A stretch of DNA of 64,000 bases, taken from Parachitinimonas caeni (GTDB taxonomy: Bacteria > Pseudomonadota > Gammaproteobacteria > Burkholderiales > Chitinimonadaceae). Positions 16,352 through 26,147 of this stretch are shown here, in pieces. Position numbers and translations under genes: made by a program. The notes under the pieces were generated by a model, which was given only the letters and a program-made list of their open reading frames with translations, was not told the origin of the DNA and did not search any database. The stretch is taken from contig NZ_JARRAF010000011.1 in NCBI RefSeq assembly GCF_030129945.1, positions 62,001 through 126,000 of the forward strand, in the 5' to 3' direction. Positions within the stretch are counted from its first letter, which is position 1. Every line of letters begins with the position of its first letter.

Positions 16352-16851
16352 GCTTGGTTCTCCTGCTTGATGTCAACAATGGCCAACCCATCTACAACAA
16401 CGGTCATCTGATGAGGAGTAATGCAGAAAACGCTGTTTGGGGTGCCGGCAGCTGCCCAGACCGATTCGTATTGCAGCAGATCTGCATCCATCAACACGAT
16501 AGGTGGTTCAAGATGACCGACCGGCGCAACACCGCCAATCGAAAAGCCTGTCTTGTTTCGCACAAATTCAGCATCAGCTTTGGTCAGGGGCTCGCCAACA
16601 TGCTGACTGACTTTGGCTTCATCCACCCGATTGGTGCCCGATGTAATCACCAGAACTACACGATTCGACAGGGTGCTGCGCAGAATAATTGATTTGGCAA
16701 TCTGCGCGATGTCACAACCAATTGCCGCAGCCGCATCAGCGGCAGTTCGGGTGGAAGCTGGAAACTCTCGTATTTCCAAGCGCACTCCCTTGGCGGCAAG
16801 AGCGCTGGCTACCCGAGCGGAGCTACCTTGGCTTGTCGAGGAATTGTCCAT
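16348..16851 (-). CDS. YbaK/EbsC-family aminoacyl-tRNA deacylase-like protein
   Basis: A 167-residue protein with the YbaK/ProX editing-domain fold: a [15 protein letters not shown] start, the conserved Lys in [12 protein letters not shown], the [11 protein letters not shown] loop and [12 protein letters not shown]. Family members hydrolyse mischarged tRNAs such as Cys-tRNA-Pro or Ala-tRNA-Pro; which one applies here is not visible. It sits between fdx and iscX inside the isc operon, two bases from fdx and overlapping iscX. This is not the E. coli arrangement. A tie between cysteine use by IscS and editing of Cys-tRNA is attractive but inferred. Confidence 0.85.
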   Translation of the reverse strand: MDNSSTSQGSSARVASALAAKGVRLEIREFPASTRTAADAAAAIGCDIAQIAKSIILRSTLSNRVVLVITSGTNRVDEAKVSQHVGEPLTKADAEFVRNKTGFSIGGVAPVGHLEPPIVLMDADLLQYESVWAAAGTPNSVFCITPHQMTVVVDGLAIVDIKQENQA

Positions 16852-16853
16852 GT

Positions 16854-17192
16854 TCAGTGACGTTCCGAGGCGTGGTTGATGGTGTATTTGGGAATTTCAA
16901 CGACCAGATCTTCGTCTGCAACAATTGCCTGACAGGAGAGTCGGGAGGTCGGCTCCAGGCCCCATGCCTTGTCCAATAAATCTTCCTCGATCTCGTCGGC
17001 ATCGCCCAAGGTCTCGAAACCCTCGCGAACCACAATGTGACAAGTCGTGCAGGCGCAGGACTTCTCGCAGGCGTGCTCGATATCGATTTCATTTTCAAGC
17101 AAGGCATCGCAGATGCTGGTGCCGGGTTCTACTTCCAGTACGGCACCATCCGGGCAGAGTACGGCGTGGGGTAGTACAACAATTTGCGGCAT
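16854..17192 (-). CDS. fdx: ISC-type [2Fe-2S] ferredoxin
   Basis: A 112-residue adrenodoxin-type ferredoxin that supplies electrons for Fe-S assembly on IscU. Cluster ligands lie in EHACEKSCACTTCH, with the last in TSRLSCQAIV. The start MPQIVVLPH at 17192 has AAGGGA upstream, better than an in-frame start eight codons earlier. It lies after hscA across a gap of about 130 bases that holds a small hairpin but no terminator. Confidence 0.95.
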   Translation of the reverse strand: MPQIVVLPHAVLCPDGAVLEVEPGTSICDALLENEIDIEHACEKSCACTTCHIVVREGFETLGDADEIEEDLLDKAWGLEPTSRLSCQAIVADEDLVVEIPKYTINHASERH

Positions 17193-17321
17193 GTTTTCCC
17201 TTTCGGCGGATGGCAAGTGGTCCCAGCCAGTACTGGTGCCAGGTCTTGCTACCGGTGCTACTTAAGATTTGAAAGTATGGCTTCGTGGGTATTGGGTGGC
17301 AGGTTCTGCTGCAGAACGCTC

Positions 17322-19184
17322 TTAGCCCAATTCATCTATACGTTGACCTGCCAGCGCCTTGCGTACGCCAACATCCATGCGACGAGCGGCAAAAGGCTCG
17401 GTGATTCTATTCAGCTGTTCGGTAGCTTCACGTATCGCTTGAATATCTTCACCTTGCTGGCAAATTTCGAGCTGAGTGAGTAACTGCATGATGTTGCCGT
17501 GCTCATCCGGCGAGACGAGTGCGCTATCGGTTGCCAGGGCACTGCGTGTTGCATCAAGCAAAGCCTGGGCCTCCACTCGCGCTTCGAGCAGGTTGCGCGC
17601 ATTTTTGTCTTGCTCTGCATTCTGCATGGAGTCTTCCAGCATCTGAGCAATTTCGTGGTCTGCCAATCCGTAGGAGGGTTTGACGATGATACTGGCTTCG
17701 ACATTGCTGATCTGTTCTTTAGCGGAAACAGCAAGCAAGCCGTCAGCATCAACCTGGAAAGTGACGCGAATACGTGCGGCACCTGCAGGCATTGGCGGAA
17801 TGCCGCGCAACTCGAACCGTGCGAGCGAGCGGCAGTCTTGTACCAACTCGCGTTCGCCTTGTAGCACATGAATGGCCATTGCGGTTTGACCATTCTTGAA
17901 TGTGGTGAACTCTTGCGCGCGCGCAGTGGGAATTGTGCTGTTTCTTGGCACAATTTTCTCGACCAGCCCACCCATGGTTTCGAGACCAAGAGAGAGGGGG
18001 ATGACGTCCAGCAACAGCCACTCTTCATCCCCACGGTTACCGGCCAAAGCATTCGCTTGCATGGCTGCACCAAGAGCGACCACTTTGTCGGGGTCCAGAT
18101 TGGTGAGGGGTTCTCGCTTAAAATAGTCGGCGACGGCTTTGCGAACGTGTGGCATGCGGGTGGCACCACCGACCAGCACAACACCTTTGACGTCTTCAGT
18201 GGCAAGCTGCGCATCGCGGAGTGCTTTGCGCACTGGCGTAAGGGTTTTCTGCACCAATTGGGCGGTGATGGTCTGAAATGTCTCCGCCGATAATTCCAGA
18301 TCAATGGCCTCGCCATCGCTGAGTACTGCGGTAATCCGGGTTGTGTGGTGGTCGGTGAGCAGCTCTTTGGCCTCCCTGGCGCGGGATAGCAGAAGCCGCA
18401 TATCTTTATCGGAAGGGGTGGTGAGGCCCGCCTGCTGCAGAATCCAGCAATACAGGCGCTGATCGAAATCATCTCCGCCGAGTGATGAGTCGCCTGATGT
18501 GGCACGTACCTGAAACACTCCGCGTGTCAGTTCTAAGACGGAAACGTCAAATGTGCCGCCGCCCAAGTCGTAGACAACATAGATCCCCTCTGCGGCATTA
18601 TCGAGACCGTATGCGATTGCAGCCGCAGTGGGTTCATTCAACAGCCTGAGAACATTTAATCCTGCAAGCCGTGCTGCATCCTTGGTCGCTTGCCTTTGCG
18701 CATCATCAAAATAAGCGGGGACAGTCACAACCGCGCCAACCAGCTCTCCACCCAGGCTTTGTTCTGCTCTGATTCGCAGCTCGCGCAGAATGTCGGCAGA
18801 GACTTCAACCGGGCTTTTTTCGCCAGCAATGGTTTTGATTTTCAGCATGCCAGGCGCATCCACAAAGCGGTATGGAGTGGAGGAGGCATCTGGCAGGTCC
18901 GCTACACTTCGGCCCATAAAGCGTTTCACAGAAACGATGGTGTTGCGGGGATCGTCAATCTGGCGCGCTTGTGCTAAATGGCCGACCGTCACGCTGTTGT
19001 CCGCCGTGTAATGAACAACGGAGGGAACTAAACCAAATCCTGCCGTATCCGGCAGAACGACGGCGGAGCCACTACGGACGGTCGCGACCAGAGAGTTGGT
19101 GGTACCGAGGTCAATACCTACAGCGAGGCGGTGCTGATGGGGGGCAGTAGATTGGCCGGGTTCGGCAATTTGGAGCAGGGCCAT
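17322..19184 (-). CDS. hscA: Fe-S assembly Hsp70-class chaperone HscA
   Basis: A 620-residue DnaK relative that helps transfer clusters from IscU. The ATPase domain shows [41 protein letters not shown] and [16 protein letters not shown]. The substrate-binding domain follows from about residue 390 and ends in a short lid. The length fits HscA rather than DnaK. It is preceded by hscB across a 185-base gap with a weak hairpin, wider than the rest of the operon. Confidence 0.96.
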   Translation of the reverse strand: MALLQIAEPGQSTAPHQHRLAVGIDLGTTNSLVATVRSGSAVVLPDTAGFGLVPSVVHYTADNSVTVGHLAQARQIDDPRNTIVSVKRFMGRSVADLPDASSTPYRFVDAPGMLKIKTIAGEKSPVEVSADILRELRIRAEQSLGGELVGAVVTVPAYFDDAQRQATKDAARLAGLNVLRLLNEPTAAAIAYGLDNAAEGIYVVYDLGGGTFDVSVLELTRGVFQVRATSGDSSLGGDDFDQRLYCWILQQAGLTTPSDKDMRLLLSRAREAKELLTDHHTTRITAVLSDGEAIDLELSAETFQTITAQLVQKTLTPVRKALRDAQLATEDVKGVVLVGGATRMPHVRKAVADYFKREPLTNLDPDKVVALGAAMQANALAGNRGDEEWLLLDVIPLSLGLETMGGLVEKIVPRNSTIPTARAQEFTTFKNGQTAMAIHVLQGERELVQDCRSLARFELRGIPPMPAGAARIRVTFQVDADGLLAVSAKEQISNVEASIIVKPSYGLADHEIAQMLEDSMQNAEQDKNARNLLEARVEAQALLDATRSALATDSALVSPDEHGNIMQLLTQLEICQQGEDIQAIREATEQLNRITEPFAARRMDVGVRKALAGQRIDELG

Positions 19185-19369
19185 GACTATAGTCTCGGGA
19201 TTCTTGGAGTTTGGATCGGAAAACCTTACGTCATCAAAGCCTGGTGACCGCCATATCCAGGCGGTGGGTAAGGTTAGGGGGTAGTACGCAGCAAGAAGGC
19301 TAAAACGGATTGTTTATCCTGATGCGGAGGGCATCCATGAGCATTGACGAAAGGCTGGCGCTTTTCCGT

Positions 19370-19903
19370 TCAGTCTAGAAGTGCTTCGATGGCATCACCT
19401 ATTTCCTGCTCAAGCTTCTCGATAAAGCGCAGCTTGCGCACGACCAGCCCAGCACGATTGAAGTCTTGCTTGTCGTCTATCAGTCCGGCGATCAGAGTAG
19501 TTAGACTGCGGGATTCGGACCGAAGTTGGGTTGCCAGTGCTTCCAATTCATCTAGATCGTGGGTTTGCTTTGCCTCAGCAATCGCTTCACGCCATTCCAT
19601 CTGCTGCATCAGGAAATCAGCAGGCATTGAGGTGTTGGTTTCTTCCTGGGTATCAAAACCTTGCAGCTTCAGCAAATATCTAGCTCGCGCCAAGGGCGAC
19701 TTCAAAGTATGAAAGGCATCATTGATGTGCGTTGCAGCCTGCAGAGCGAATCGTTTGTCAGAATCTGAACCCGTCACGGCGCGGTCTGGGTGGTACTGAG
19801 CTTGCAGAGTACGGTACACCGCTTCAATGTCTACTACATCTTGCCGGAATTGAACGGGCAGACCGAATAGTGAAAAGTGATTATCGGAGAAGTCGAAGCT
19901 CAT
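19370..19903 (-). CDS. hscB: Co-chaperone HscB (J-domain)
   Basis: A 177-residue protein. The N-terminal J-domain carries the HPD tripeptide in YRTLQAQYHPDRAVTG, and the C-terminal half is the helical IscU-binding domain (RARYLLKLQGFDTQEE, FLMQQMEWREAIAEAK). It delivers IscU to HscA and stimulates its ATPase. The family start MSFDFSDNHFSLFGL is clear. It follows iscA by about 60 bases. Confidence 0.95.
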   Translation of the reverse strand: MSFDFSDNHFSLFGLPVQFRQDVVDIEAVYRTLQAQYHPDRAVTGSDSDKRFALQAATHINDAFHTLKSPLARARYLLKLQGFDTQEETNTSMPADFLMQQMEWREAIAEAKQTHDLDELEALATQLRSESRSLTTLIAGLIDDKQDFNRAGLVVRKLRFIEKLEQEIGDAIEALLD

Positions 19904-19966
19904 GGTTCTCGAATGCGATCAGGAAGTCGGCCGTTCAGGCTGGTGCGCTTATTGCAATGTATAGCT

Positions 19967-20290
19967 TCACACATTGAAACTTTCACCACAGCCGCACTCG
20001 TTCTTTACATTCGGATTGTTGAACTTGAAACCTTCGTTCAGACCTTCCTTGACGAAATCCAACTCAGTTCCGTCTAGATAGGGCAGGCTCTTGGCGTCGG
20101 TGAATAATTTCACGCCAAAACTCTCGAATACCAAGTCATCGGGAATCGGCGTATCAACAAACTCAAGCTTGTAAGCCATTCCAGAACAACCTGAGGTCTT
20201 GACGGCCAAGCGCACGCCAACACCTTTGCCTCGTTTGGCAAGAAAATTTGCAACATGATTGGCTGCTTTTTCGGAAAGTGTCAGAGCCAT
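19967..20290 (-). CDS. iscA: Iron-sulfur cluster carrier IscA
   Basis: A 107-residue A-type carrier. Three conserved cysteines are present: one in TSGCSGMAY and two in the ECGCGESF C-terminus. The ATG at 20290 begins [10 protein letters not shown] and has AGGTGA upstream; a GTG three codons earlier is less likely. It is placed between iscU and hscB as in other isc operons. Confidence 0.95.
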   Translation of the reverse strand: MALTLSEKAANHVANFLAKRGKGVGVRLAVKTSGCSGMAYKLEFVDTPIPDDLVFESFGVKLFTDAKSLPYLDGTELDFVKEGLNEGFKFNNPNVKNECGCGESFNV

Positions 20291-20344
20291 AAGATTCACC
20301 TATTTCAAACTAAGCGCGCATGAGCAGAGGGGTGACCGGACTAG

Positions 20345-20728
20345 TCAGTTACCGTGCTTGTTCTTGTAGTCAGCGATGGCTGCCTTGATGGCATCTTCCG
20401 CCAGAATCGAGCAGTGGATCTTGACAGGGGGCAGAGCCAGCTCCTCGGCGATCTGGGTATTCTTGATGGCGAGTGCTTCATCAAGCGATTTTCCTTTGAC
20501 CCATTCCGTTACCAGCGAGCTAGATGCAATCGCTGAGCCGCAGCCGTAGGTCTTGAATTTTGCATCCTCAATGACGCCCTGTTCGTTGACCTTGATCTGT
20601 AACTTCATGACATCGCCGCAAGCGGGGGCGCCGACCATTCCGGTACCGACAGACCCGTCACCTTTGTCAAACGAGCCTACGTTGCGTGGATTCTCATAGT
20701 GATCGATTACTTTGTCGCTATATGCCAT
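20345..20728 (-). CDS. iscU: Fe-S cluster scaffold IscU
   Basis: A 127-residue scaffold on which IscS and ferredoxin build clusters. Ligand cysteines lie in GAPACGDVMKL, YGCGSAIASSS and KIHCSILAEDA, and the HscA-recognition region LPPVKIH is intact. The start MAYSDKVIDHYENPRNVG at 20728 has AGGAG upstream; a start seven codons earlier is not conserved. Confidence 0.96.
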   Translation of the reverse strand: MAYSDKVIDHYENPRNVGSFDKGDGSVGTGMVGAPACGDVMKLQIKVNEQGVIEDAKFKTYGCGSAIASSSLVTEWVKGKSLDEALAIKNTQIAEELALPPVKIHCSILAEDAIKAAIADYKNKHGN

Positions 20729-20830
20729 CTCAATACTCCTGAAGCCCACTTCCCATCTGGTGCAGCACGAATTACTAGGAAGGGAACCTGCAATGTTTCG
20801 TAAATATCGGGTTCGGTGAAACAGCTGGGC

Positions 20831-22042
20831 TTAGTGTTCAGCCCACTGCACAGAATTTAGATCAATGCCTTCTTTATACATTTCCCATAACGGGGAAAGG
20901 TCACGCAGTTTGCCGATTTTCTGCTTGAGCAATTCCGCCGCAAAATCAACTTCTTCGACCGTTGTAAAGCGGCCAAGGGTAAAGCGGATCGATGAATGTG
21001 CCAGCTCATCAGAACGACCGAGCGCACGCAGGACGTATGAAGGTTCGAGACTGGCGGACGTGCAGGCCGATCCGCTGGATACGGCTAGATCCTTGATTGC
21101 CATGATCAATGATTCGCCTTCAACATAGTTAAAGCTGACGTTGAGGTTATGCGGAATGCGTTGTTCCATTGTCCCGTTTACGTAAACCTCTTCAATGCTG
21201 GAGAGCCCAGCCCAAAGACGGTCCCGCAACATCTGAATGCGCTCCAGTTCGGTAGGCATTTCTTCGCGCGCAATTCGGAATGCTTCACCCATGCCGACGA
21301 TCTGATGTGTGGCCAAGGTGCCAGACCGCATGCCACGTTCGTGCCCGCCACCGTGCATCTGAGCCTCGAGTCGGACTCTTGGCTTGCGGCGGACATACAA
21401 GGCGCCAATGCCTTTGGGGCCGTAGGATTTGTGGGCCGAAAAGCTCATCAGATCAACTTTCAGCGCGGCCAGGTCTATTGCTACCTTGCCGGTGGACTGC
21501 GCTGCGTCCACATGAAAAATGATGCCGCGACTGCGACAGATCTCACCAATCTCTGCAATGGGTTGAATCACCCCGATTTCATTGTTGACATGCATGATCG
21601 ACACCACAATGGTGTCCGGCCGCAGGGTATTTACAAATGCGTCAAGATCCAGCAAGCCATCGGGTTTCGGGTCGAGATAGGTAACCTCGAAGCCTTCGCG
21701 TTCCAGCTCACGCATGGTATCGAGCACTGCTTTATGCTCGGTCTTCATGGTGATCAGGTGCTTACCCTTACTTTGATAGAAGTGCGCAGCGCCTTTGATG
21801 GCAAGGTTGTCAGATTCGGTTGCACCTGAAGTCCAGACAATTTCCTTAGGGTCTGCGTTGACCAGTCTGGCCACTTCCTCTCTGGCCTCTTCTACGGCCG
21901 CTTCCGCTTCCCAGCCGTAGCTGTGTGAGCGTGAGGCAGGATTGCCGAAGTTGTCGGTCAGAAAAGGAATCATCTTTGCCGCGACACGCGGATCGACCGG
22001 TGTCGTCGCCGAATAGTCGAGGTAGATGGGGCGCTTTGACAT
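20831..22042 (-). CDS. iscS: Cysteine desulfurase IscS
   Basis: A 403-residue PLP enzyme that takes sulfur from cysteine for Fe-S clusters and tRNA thiolation. It begins [20 protein letters not shown]. The PLP lysine is in [18 protein letters not shown] and the catalytic Cys is in [17 protein letters not shown]. Full length. It follows iscR after about 35 bases and precedes iscU by about 100. Confidence 0.97.
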   Translation of the reverse strand: MSKRPIYLDYSATTPVDPRVAAKMIPFLTDNFGNPASRSHSYGWEAEAAVEEAREEVARLVNADPKEIVWTSGATESDNLAIKGAAHFYQSKGKHLITMKTEHKAVLDTMRELEREGFEVTYLDPKPDGLLDLDAFVNTLRPDTIVVSIMHVNNEIGVIQPIAEIGEICRSRGIIFHVDAAQSTGKVAIDLAALKVDLMSFSAHKSYGPKGIGALYVRRKPRVRLEAQMHGGGHERGMRSGTLATHQIVGMGEAFRIAREEMPTELERIQMLRDRLWAGLSSIEEVYVNGTMEQRIPHNLNVSFNYVEGESLIMAIKDLAVSSGSACTSASLEPSYVLRALGRSDELAHSSIRFTLGRFTTVEEVDFAAELLKQKIGKLRDLSPLWEMYKEGIDLNSVQWAEH

Positions 22043-22077
22043 GGTGTGTTTTCTCCAGTTTTCGGATCGGTTGGTAC

Positions 22078-22566
22078 TCAGGCTTCGATGCTCAATGCCG
22101 AGCTGCGGCCCCGACGTTTATCCCGTTGATCTTGCAAAATGGTTACCTCGCAACCTTCTTTCTGGCGCTGTCGCTCTATCAGTTGCGCCAGGGTTACGGA
22201 TGCCAAGTAGTCATAAATGGTGCGATTGAGGTTAGCCCACAGGTCATGGGTCATGCAGCGACCTTCTTCCAAGCAGTTCTCTTTGCCCCCGCATTGAGTA
22301 GCATCTAGCGGCTCATCAACGGCAGTGATGATTTCTGCAACGGAAATCAATTCAGGGTTCTTGGCCAAACAATAGCCACCCCCCGGCCCGCGGACACTTT
22401 CTACCAATTCGCGACGGCGCAGTTTGCCGAAGAGCTGTTCAAGGTATGAGAGCGAAATCTTCTGTCGTTCGCTGATGCCTGCCAGGGTAACGGGCCCACA
22501 CCGTTCTCTCAGAGCCAAGTCAAGCATGGCGGTAACCGCAAAACGGCCTTTGGTGGTGAGTCGCAT
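22078..22566 (-). CDS. iscR: Fe-S cluster-sensing regulator IscR (Rrf2 family)
   Basis: A 162-residue winged-helix regulator that represses the isc operon when it carries a [2Fe-2S] cluster. It starts [19 protein letters not shown], with recognition helix [18 protein letters not shown]. The cluster ligands are the three Cys and His of [19 protein letters not shown]. Two sites resembling its type 1 operator lie in its own promoter, so autoregulation is expected. Confidence 0.96.
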   Translation of the reverse strand: MRLTTKGRFAVTAMLDLALRERCGPVTLAGISERQKISLSYLEQLFGKLRRRELVESVRGPGGGYCLAKNPELISVAEIITAVDEPLDATQCGGKENCLEEGRCMTHDLWANLNRTIYDYLASVTLAQLIERQRQKEGCEVTILQDQRDKRRGRSSALSIEA

Positions 22567-22647
22567 GGGTGACAGAGCCTCTCAGTGATGCGCCTGTTGG
22601 TTGCCAAGGGTGCTTGAAAGGGCGTCAAACCTTTGCAAACAACGCAA

Positions 22648-22705
22648 ACTATAGAATACCCCACTGTTTTAGTCAACCATATACCATAGTGGTTTAGTCA
22701 ACTAT
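22648..22705 (-). promoter_or_regulatory. iscR promoter with two IscR type 1-like sites
   Basis: On the minus strand, TTGACT (22671-22676) and TATAGT (22648-22653) are 17 bases apart. The -35 lies in GGTTGACTAAAACAGTGGGG, and a second copy, ATAGTTGACTAAACCACTAT, lies just upstream. Both resemble the E. coli type 1 IscR site, which begins ATAGTTGACC. Binding by the adjacent regulator is inference from this likeness. Confidence 0.75.
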
Positions 22706-22793
22706 TGGAACCTGTTCGCGACTTGCTTTGAAAGAGGTTGACTCTGATGCGGGCGAATGAATCTGTGGCTGTTGGGTACTACCAAATAGCCGA

Positions 22794-22823
22794 AAGCCGA
22801 CCTTGCGCTAGCGAGATCGGCTT
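22794..22823 (-). terminator. Possible weak terminator after the cco/fix operon
   Basis: AAGCCGA and TCGGCTT can pair around an inner GC-rich loop, followed on the minus strand by only TTTCGG. It lies about 55 bases beyond the FixH gene. The short T tract makes the call weak. Confidence 0.35.
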
Positions 22824-22878
22824 CCATTGGCAGGAGGTGTTGATGCGAATAATCTTCCCGTTTAACCAAAGAGCCACA

Positions 22879-23436
22879 TCACGTGGTTGATGACCGAATC
22901 GACACAAATCCACCAGCCCCCAATGCGGCTTGAGTGCTGAGGCGCCAAGGACTTGGCTGCGAGGATTCGAGGGACACTAGCCATTTTTGCTGGGCAAGTG
23001 GGGAATCCAGGGTGGCGCTGTAGAAACCATTCTTCAAAGTCAGTGGCACCAGCTTGTCATGCTCAGACCGGGTAGGGTGAGCCAGTCTCAGTAGAAGCTG
23101 CGATGGTAGTGCCTGTTTCATTGTCAGCATGACCCGTAGATCTTTTCCGTCTGCTCCGATCATGACCTGCGCGTCAACTCCTAAAGAGCGGGCTGCTTCG
23201 ATCCGGTGAATGTCTTTGGCGACTTCTTTACCTCGAACGTAGTAGTCATCAACAACCAAACCATCATCCGATTTGAATGCGAGCCAGAAAGTGGCGATTC
23301 CGGCGATTACCGCGACTGCGGGGCCGGCCGCCAGTAGCCAAGGCCATCGATGTTGGTACCAGGCTTCGTGCTTGAGGGCTTGTTGTGAACTCATAGGATT
23401 CTTGCTTGTATATATTTCAAGGTTCAAGTTGGGCAT
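22879..23436 (-). CDS. FixH-family protein, cbb3 oxidase-associated
   Basis: A membrane protein of up to 185 residues. One hydrophobic segment (WPWLLAAGPAVAVIAGIATFW) is followed by DDGLVVDDYYVRGKEV, the mark of the FixH family, and a periplasmic beta-rich domain. FixH is linked to copper delivery or assembly of cbb3 oxidase. The first ATG overlaps the ccoG stop as TGATG, but the first 14 residues are not family-like, and MSSQQALKHE at 23394 is an equally good start. It is last in the cco operon. Confidence 0.8.
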   Translation of the reverse strand: MPNLNLEIYTSKNPMSSQQALKHEAWYQHRWPWLLAAGPAVAVIAGIATFWLAFKSDDGLVVDDYYVRGKEVAKDIHRIEAARSLGVDAQVMIGADGKDLRVMLTMKQALPSQLLLRLAHPTRSEHDKLVPLTLKNGFYSATLDSPLAQQKWLVSLESSQPSPWRLSTQAALGAGGFVSIRSSTT

Positions 23437-24890
23437 CAGCGACCGATGAAGGCGGCTTTTTCCTTTACGGAAATGGAAGGCGCATCGACGGCTTGCACTT
23501 CAAACCAGATCTTTTTGCTGCCACGTGTCGCATGTTGCGGCTCCACCTGGACTCGAACACTGGCAACTTCCGCTTCAGCTGGCCCTACTACAATCTCTCG
23601 CCGGGTATCACCTTCGATTTTTACGTCAGGCAATCCACCCACGCGGATGACGTAGCGATGCTGTTTCTCGTCAGCATTCTGAATATTCAGCCGGTAGCTG
23701 TTTTCAAGCAAACCCTCGTCGGTTTCGCGAACCAGCGCATTACGATCCCGCATCACATTGACTTTAAGGGGGACTCGCATGTAGAGCGAAGCGGCCATGA
23801 TTGATGTGACAGTAAGCAGGATCAATCCATAACCAATCACCCTTGGACGGGCAATGTGCTTGACGAAATCCTTTTCTGGATAGCCATGCGACAGGGCTTT
23901 TTCTGTGGTGTACCGAATCAGGCCTCTTGGGTAGCCCACCTTATCCATGACACCGTCACAGGCATCGATACAGGCGGCGCAGCCGATGCACTCATATTGC
24001 AGGCCGTCACGAATATCGATTCCGACGGGGCATACTTGCACGCAAATGGTGCAGTCAATGCAATCGCCCAACCCCTCGGCCTTGTGATCGGTACCTGAAC
24101 GTCTGCTGCCGCGCGGGTCGCCGCGTTCTGCGTCATAGCTGATAATCAGCGTATCCGCGTCGAACATCGCGCTCTGAAAACGAGCGTAGGGGCACATGTA
24201 CTTGCAAACCTGTTCACGCATCCAACCGGCATTGCCATAAGTGGCGAAACCATAGAAAAGCACCCAGAAGGTTTCCCATGGGCCAAATGAAAGAGTCGGG
24301 ACGGCGGCCAGCAGATCGCGAATAGGTGTGAAGTAACCGACGAAGGTGAAGCCGGTCCAGATTGAAAACAGTATCCAGAGTAAGTGCTTGGTCGCTTTCA
24401 GCCTGAATTTATGCGCTGACATTGGTGCTTTGTCGAGCTTGATTCGAGCAGGTCTATCCCCTTCAATCCACTTCTCCATCCACAGGAAAATTTCCGTGTA
24501 GACGGTCTGTGGACATGCGTACCCGCACCATAGTCGCCCGCCGACTGAGGTCCAGACGAAAAGCCCCAAAGCGCTGATCAGGAGGAGGGAGGTTAGGTAG
24601 ATGAAGTCTTGTGGCAGGAAAACAAAACCGAAGACAAAGAATTTCCGGTTTACCAGATCGAACAGCAACATCTGCCGGTCATTCCACTGAAGCCAGGCGA
24701 CGCCATAGAAGAATAGTTGAGTTGCAATAACGAAGAAGATGCGCCAGTTGTTGAAGCGGCCGGTAACCCAGCGAGGGTAGATTTTCTTGTGTGTCTCATA
24801 GAGCGCCACCTGTTCCATTTCCACCTCGGCTGGCTCTGACGCAGGCGGAACTACCTTGATGGGAATGCCCTTGAACTCATTCTTCGACAT
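23436..24890 (-). CDS. ccoG: Cytochrome c oxidase accessory protein CcoG (FixG/RdxA)
   Basis: A 484-residue membrane ferredoxin. About five hydrophobic segments are followed by cysteine motifs CGYACPQTV, CKYMCPYARF and two clusters CIDCTICVQVCPVG and CIGCAACIDAC, enough for two [4Fe-4S] clusters, then an Ig-like C-terminal domain. CcoG is a Cu(II) reductase in cbb3 oxidase biogenesis. The ATG at 24890 has AGGAG at ideal spacing; 31 upstream in-frame codons are not conserved. It lies between ccoP and the FixH gene. Confidence 0.93.
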   Translation of the reverse strand: MSKNEFKGIPIKVVPPASEPAEVEMEQVALYETHKKIYPRWVTGRFNNWRIFFVIATQLFFYGVAWLQWNDRQMLLFDLVNRKFFVFGFVFLPQDFIYLTSLLLISALGLFVWTSVGGRLWCGYACPQTVYTEIFLWMEKWIEGDRPARIKLDKAPMSAHKFRLKATKHLLWILFSIWTGFTFVGYFTPIRDLLAAVPTLSFGPWETFWVLFYGFATYGNAGWMREQVCKYMCPYARFQSAMFDADTLIISYDAERGDPRGSRRSGTDHKAEGLGDCIDCTICVQVCPVGIDIRDGLQYECIGCAACIDACDGVMDKVGYPRGLIRYTTEKALSHGYPEKDFVKHIARPRVIGYGLILLTVTSIMAASLYMRVPLKVNVMRDRNALVRETDEGLLENSYRLNIQNADEKQHRYVIRVGGLPDVKIEGDTRREIVVGPAEAEVASVRVQVEPQHATRGSKKIWFEVQAVDAPSISVKEKAAFIGR

Positions 24891-25032
24891 GGTGACTCCT
24901 GAAACGATTGTCGCAAGCAAACGGAGGGGCCTGTTTGCGACAAGCGTCTGTATGAAGCGGGGTGACTGGCGCGGCGGGGCCAATAGCCGGTTAACTGGCT
25001 ATCGGCCCCATGCCAATAACTACATCGTTGCG

Positions 25033-25959
25033 TTATTTGGCTTTTGCTGCTTCGCCTTCCTGATGTGACAAGCCATAGACGTAGCCCGCCAGCAAATGCA
25101 CCTTGGCATCACCCAGGAACTCCTTCCATGCCGGCATATAATTTTTCCGACCGTTGGTGATGGTTTCGATGATGGTTGTTTCAGAGCCGCCATATAGCCA
25201 TGTCTTGTCCGTCAGATTCGGCGCACCAATTGCTTGGTTTCCTTTCCCGTCCGGACCATGACAGGCTGCACAAACGGTCTTGAAGTTGGCTTCACCGCGT
25301 GTTGCACGTTCGGCATCGAATTTTTTTCCAGCGATCTTCAGGACGTGGTTGGCAACATCCTTCACGCCCTCTTCGCCAAACTGGGCACCAAACGCAGGCA
25401 TCTGGCCACCACGACCATTGCTGATAGTTTCAACAATTTTTTCGGGGGAGCCGCCGTAGAGCCAGTCATCGTCGGTCAGGTTCGGAAAACCTTTGGCGCC
25501 GTGTGCATCGGAGCCATGACACTGGATACAGTAGGTCATGAAAAGACGCTGACCGATTTCGCGTGCTTCTGTGCTCTTGGATACCGCAACCACATCCTGC
25601 TGCATGAATTTGTCGTACAGCGGTTTGATTTCGGCGTCCTTCTTGTCGCGCTCCTGTTTGAATTGCCCGGCAGCAGTCCAGTTGTTGCTTCCCTTCCAGA
25701 CAACAAGCCCTGGATACAAGACGAGATAGCCAATCGCGAAGAAAATGGTCAGATAAAACAACCACATCCACCAGCGAGGTAAAGGATTGTTGTACTCCTC
25801 CAGATCATCATCCCACTTATGACCAGTGACATCTGCTTTCTGGCCTTTGGGTAGCTTGACCACGCTTTGTGAGCGCAGCAGGTACAGCAAGCCAGCCAGG
25901 GAAATGACCACGATTGCTGCAATGTAAATTCCCCAAAAACCGCTGCTAAAGTCTTCCAT
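25033..25959 (-). CDS. ccoP: cbb3-type cytochrome c oxidase subunit III (dihaem)
   Basis: A 308-residue subunit that passes electrons to the catalytic core. Two N-terminal membrane segments flank a DVTGHKWDDDLEEYNNPLPRWW motif typical of CcoP (given here for position, about residues 45-66). Two haem c sites, CIQCH and CAACH, lie in tandem cytochrome domains, each with a downstream Met ligand in GGQMPAFG or KNYMPAWK. The Lys-rich tail is short. Confidence 0.96.
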   Translation of the reverse strand: MEDFSSGFWGIYIAAIVVISLAGLLYLLRSQSVVKLPKGQKADVTGHKWDDDLEEYNNPLPRWWMWLFYLTIFFAIGYLVLYPGLVVWKGSNNWTAAGQFKQERDKKDAEIKPLYDKFMQQDVVAVSKSTEAREIGQRLFMTYCIQCHGSDAHGAKGFPNLTDDDWLYGGSPEKIVETISNGRGGQMPAFGAQFGEEGVKDVANHVLKIAGKKFDAERATRGEANFKTVCAACHGPDGKGNQAIGAPNLTDKTWLYGGSETTIIETITNGRKNYMPAWKEFLGDAKVHLLAGYVYGLSHQEGEAAKAK

Positions 25960-25964
25960 TCTTT

Positions 25965-26144
25965 TTACTCCAATCCGCGTCCCAGGCGCTTGCCGGGCTT
26001 GGGTGTGTCGTCATCGTCTATCGGTTGCTGGGCAGCCTCTTTGAACTTTGCTTGCGCTGGCTTGCCCCAGGCCCAGAAGAAAATCAGGGCAAAGCAAATA
26101 AAGCCAGCCAGCGTTACGATTTCACGCAACAGGTTCTGATCCAT
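25965..26144 (-). CDS. ccoQ: cbb3 oxidase small subunit CcoQ
   Basis: A 59-residue protein with one membrane helix (about residues 9-26, VTLAGFICFALIFFWAWG) and a charged tail containing DDDDTPKPGKRLG. CcoQ stabilises the cbb3 complex. It fits exactly between ccoO and ccoP, three bases after ccoO and five before ccoP. The aromatic-rich helix followed by an acidic tail is typical of the family. Confidence 0.88.
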   Translation of the reverse strand: MDQNLLREIVTLAGFICFALIFFWAWGKPAQAKFKEAAQQPIDDDDTPKPGKRLGRGLE

Positions 26145-26147
26145 GAT

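Noticed and set aside
17411-18505. A 364-codon minus-strand open frame within hscA
   Set aside because: It overlaps hscA in another frame on the same strand and shows no domain pattern; typical shadow of a long GC-rich gene.
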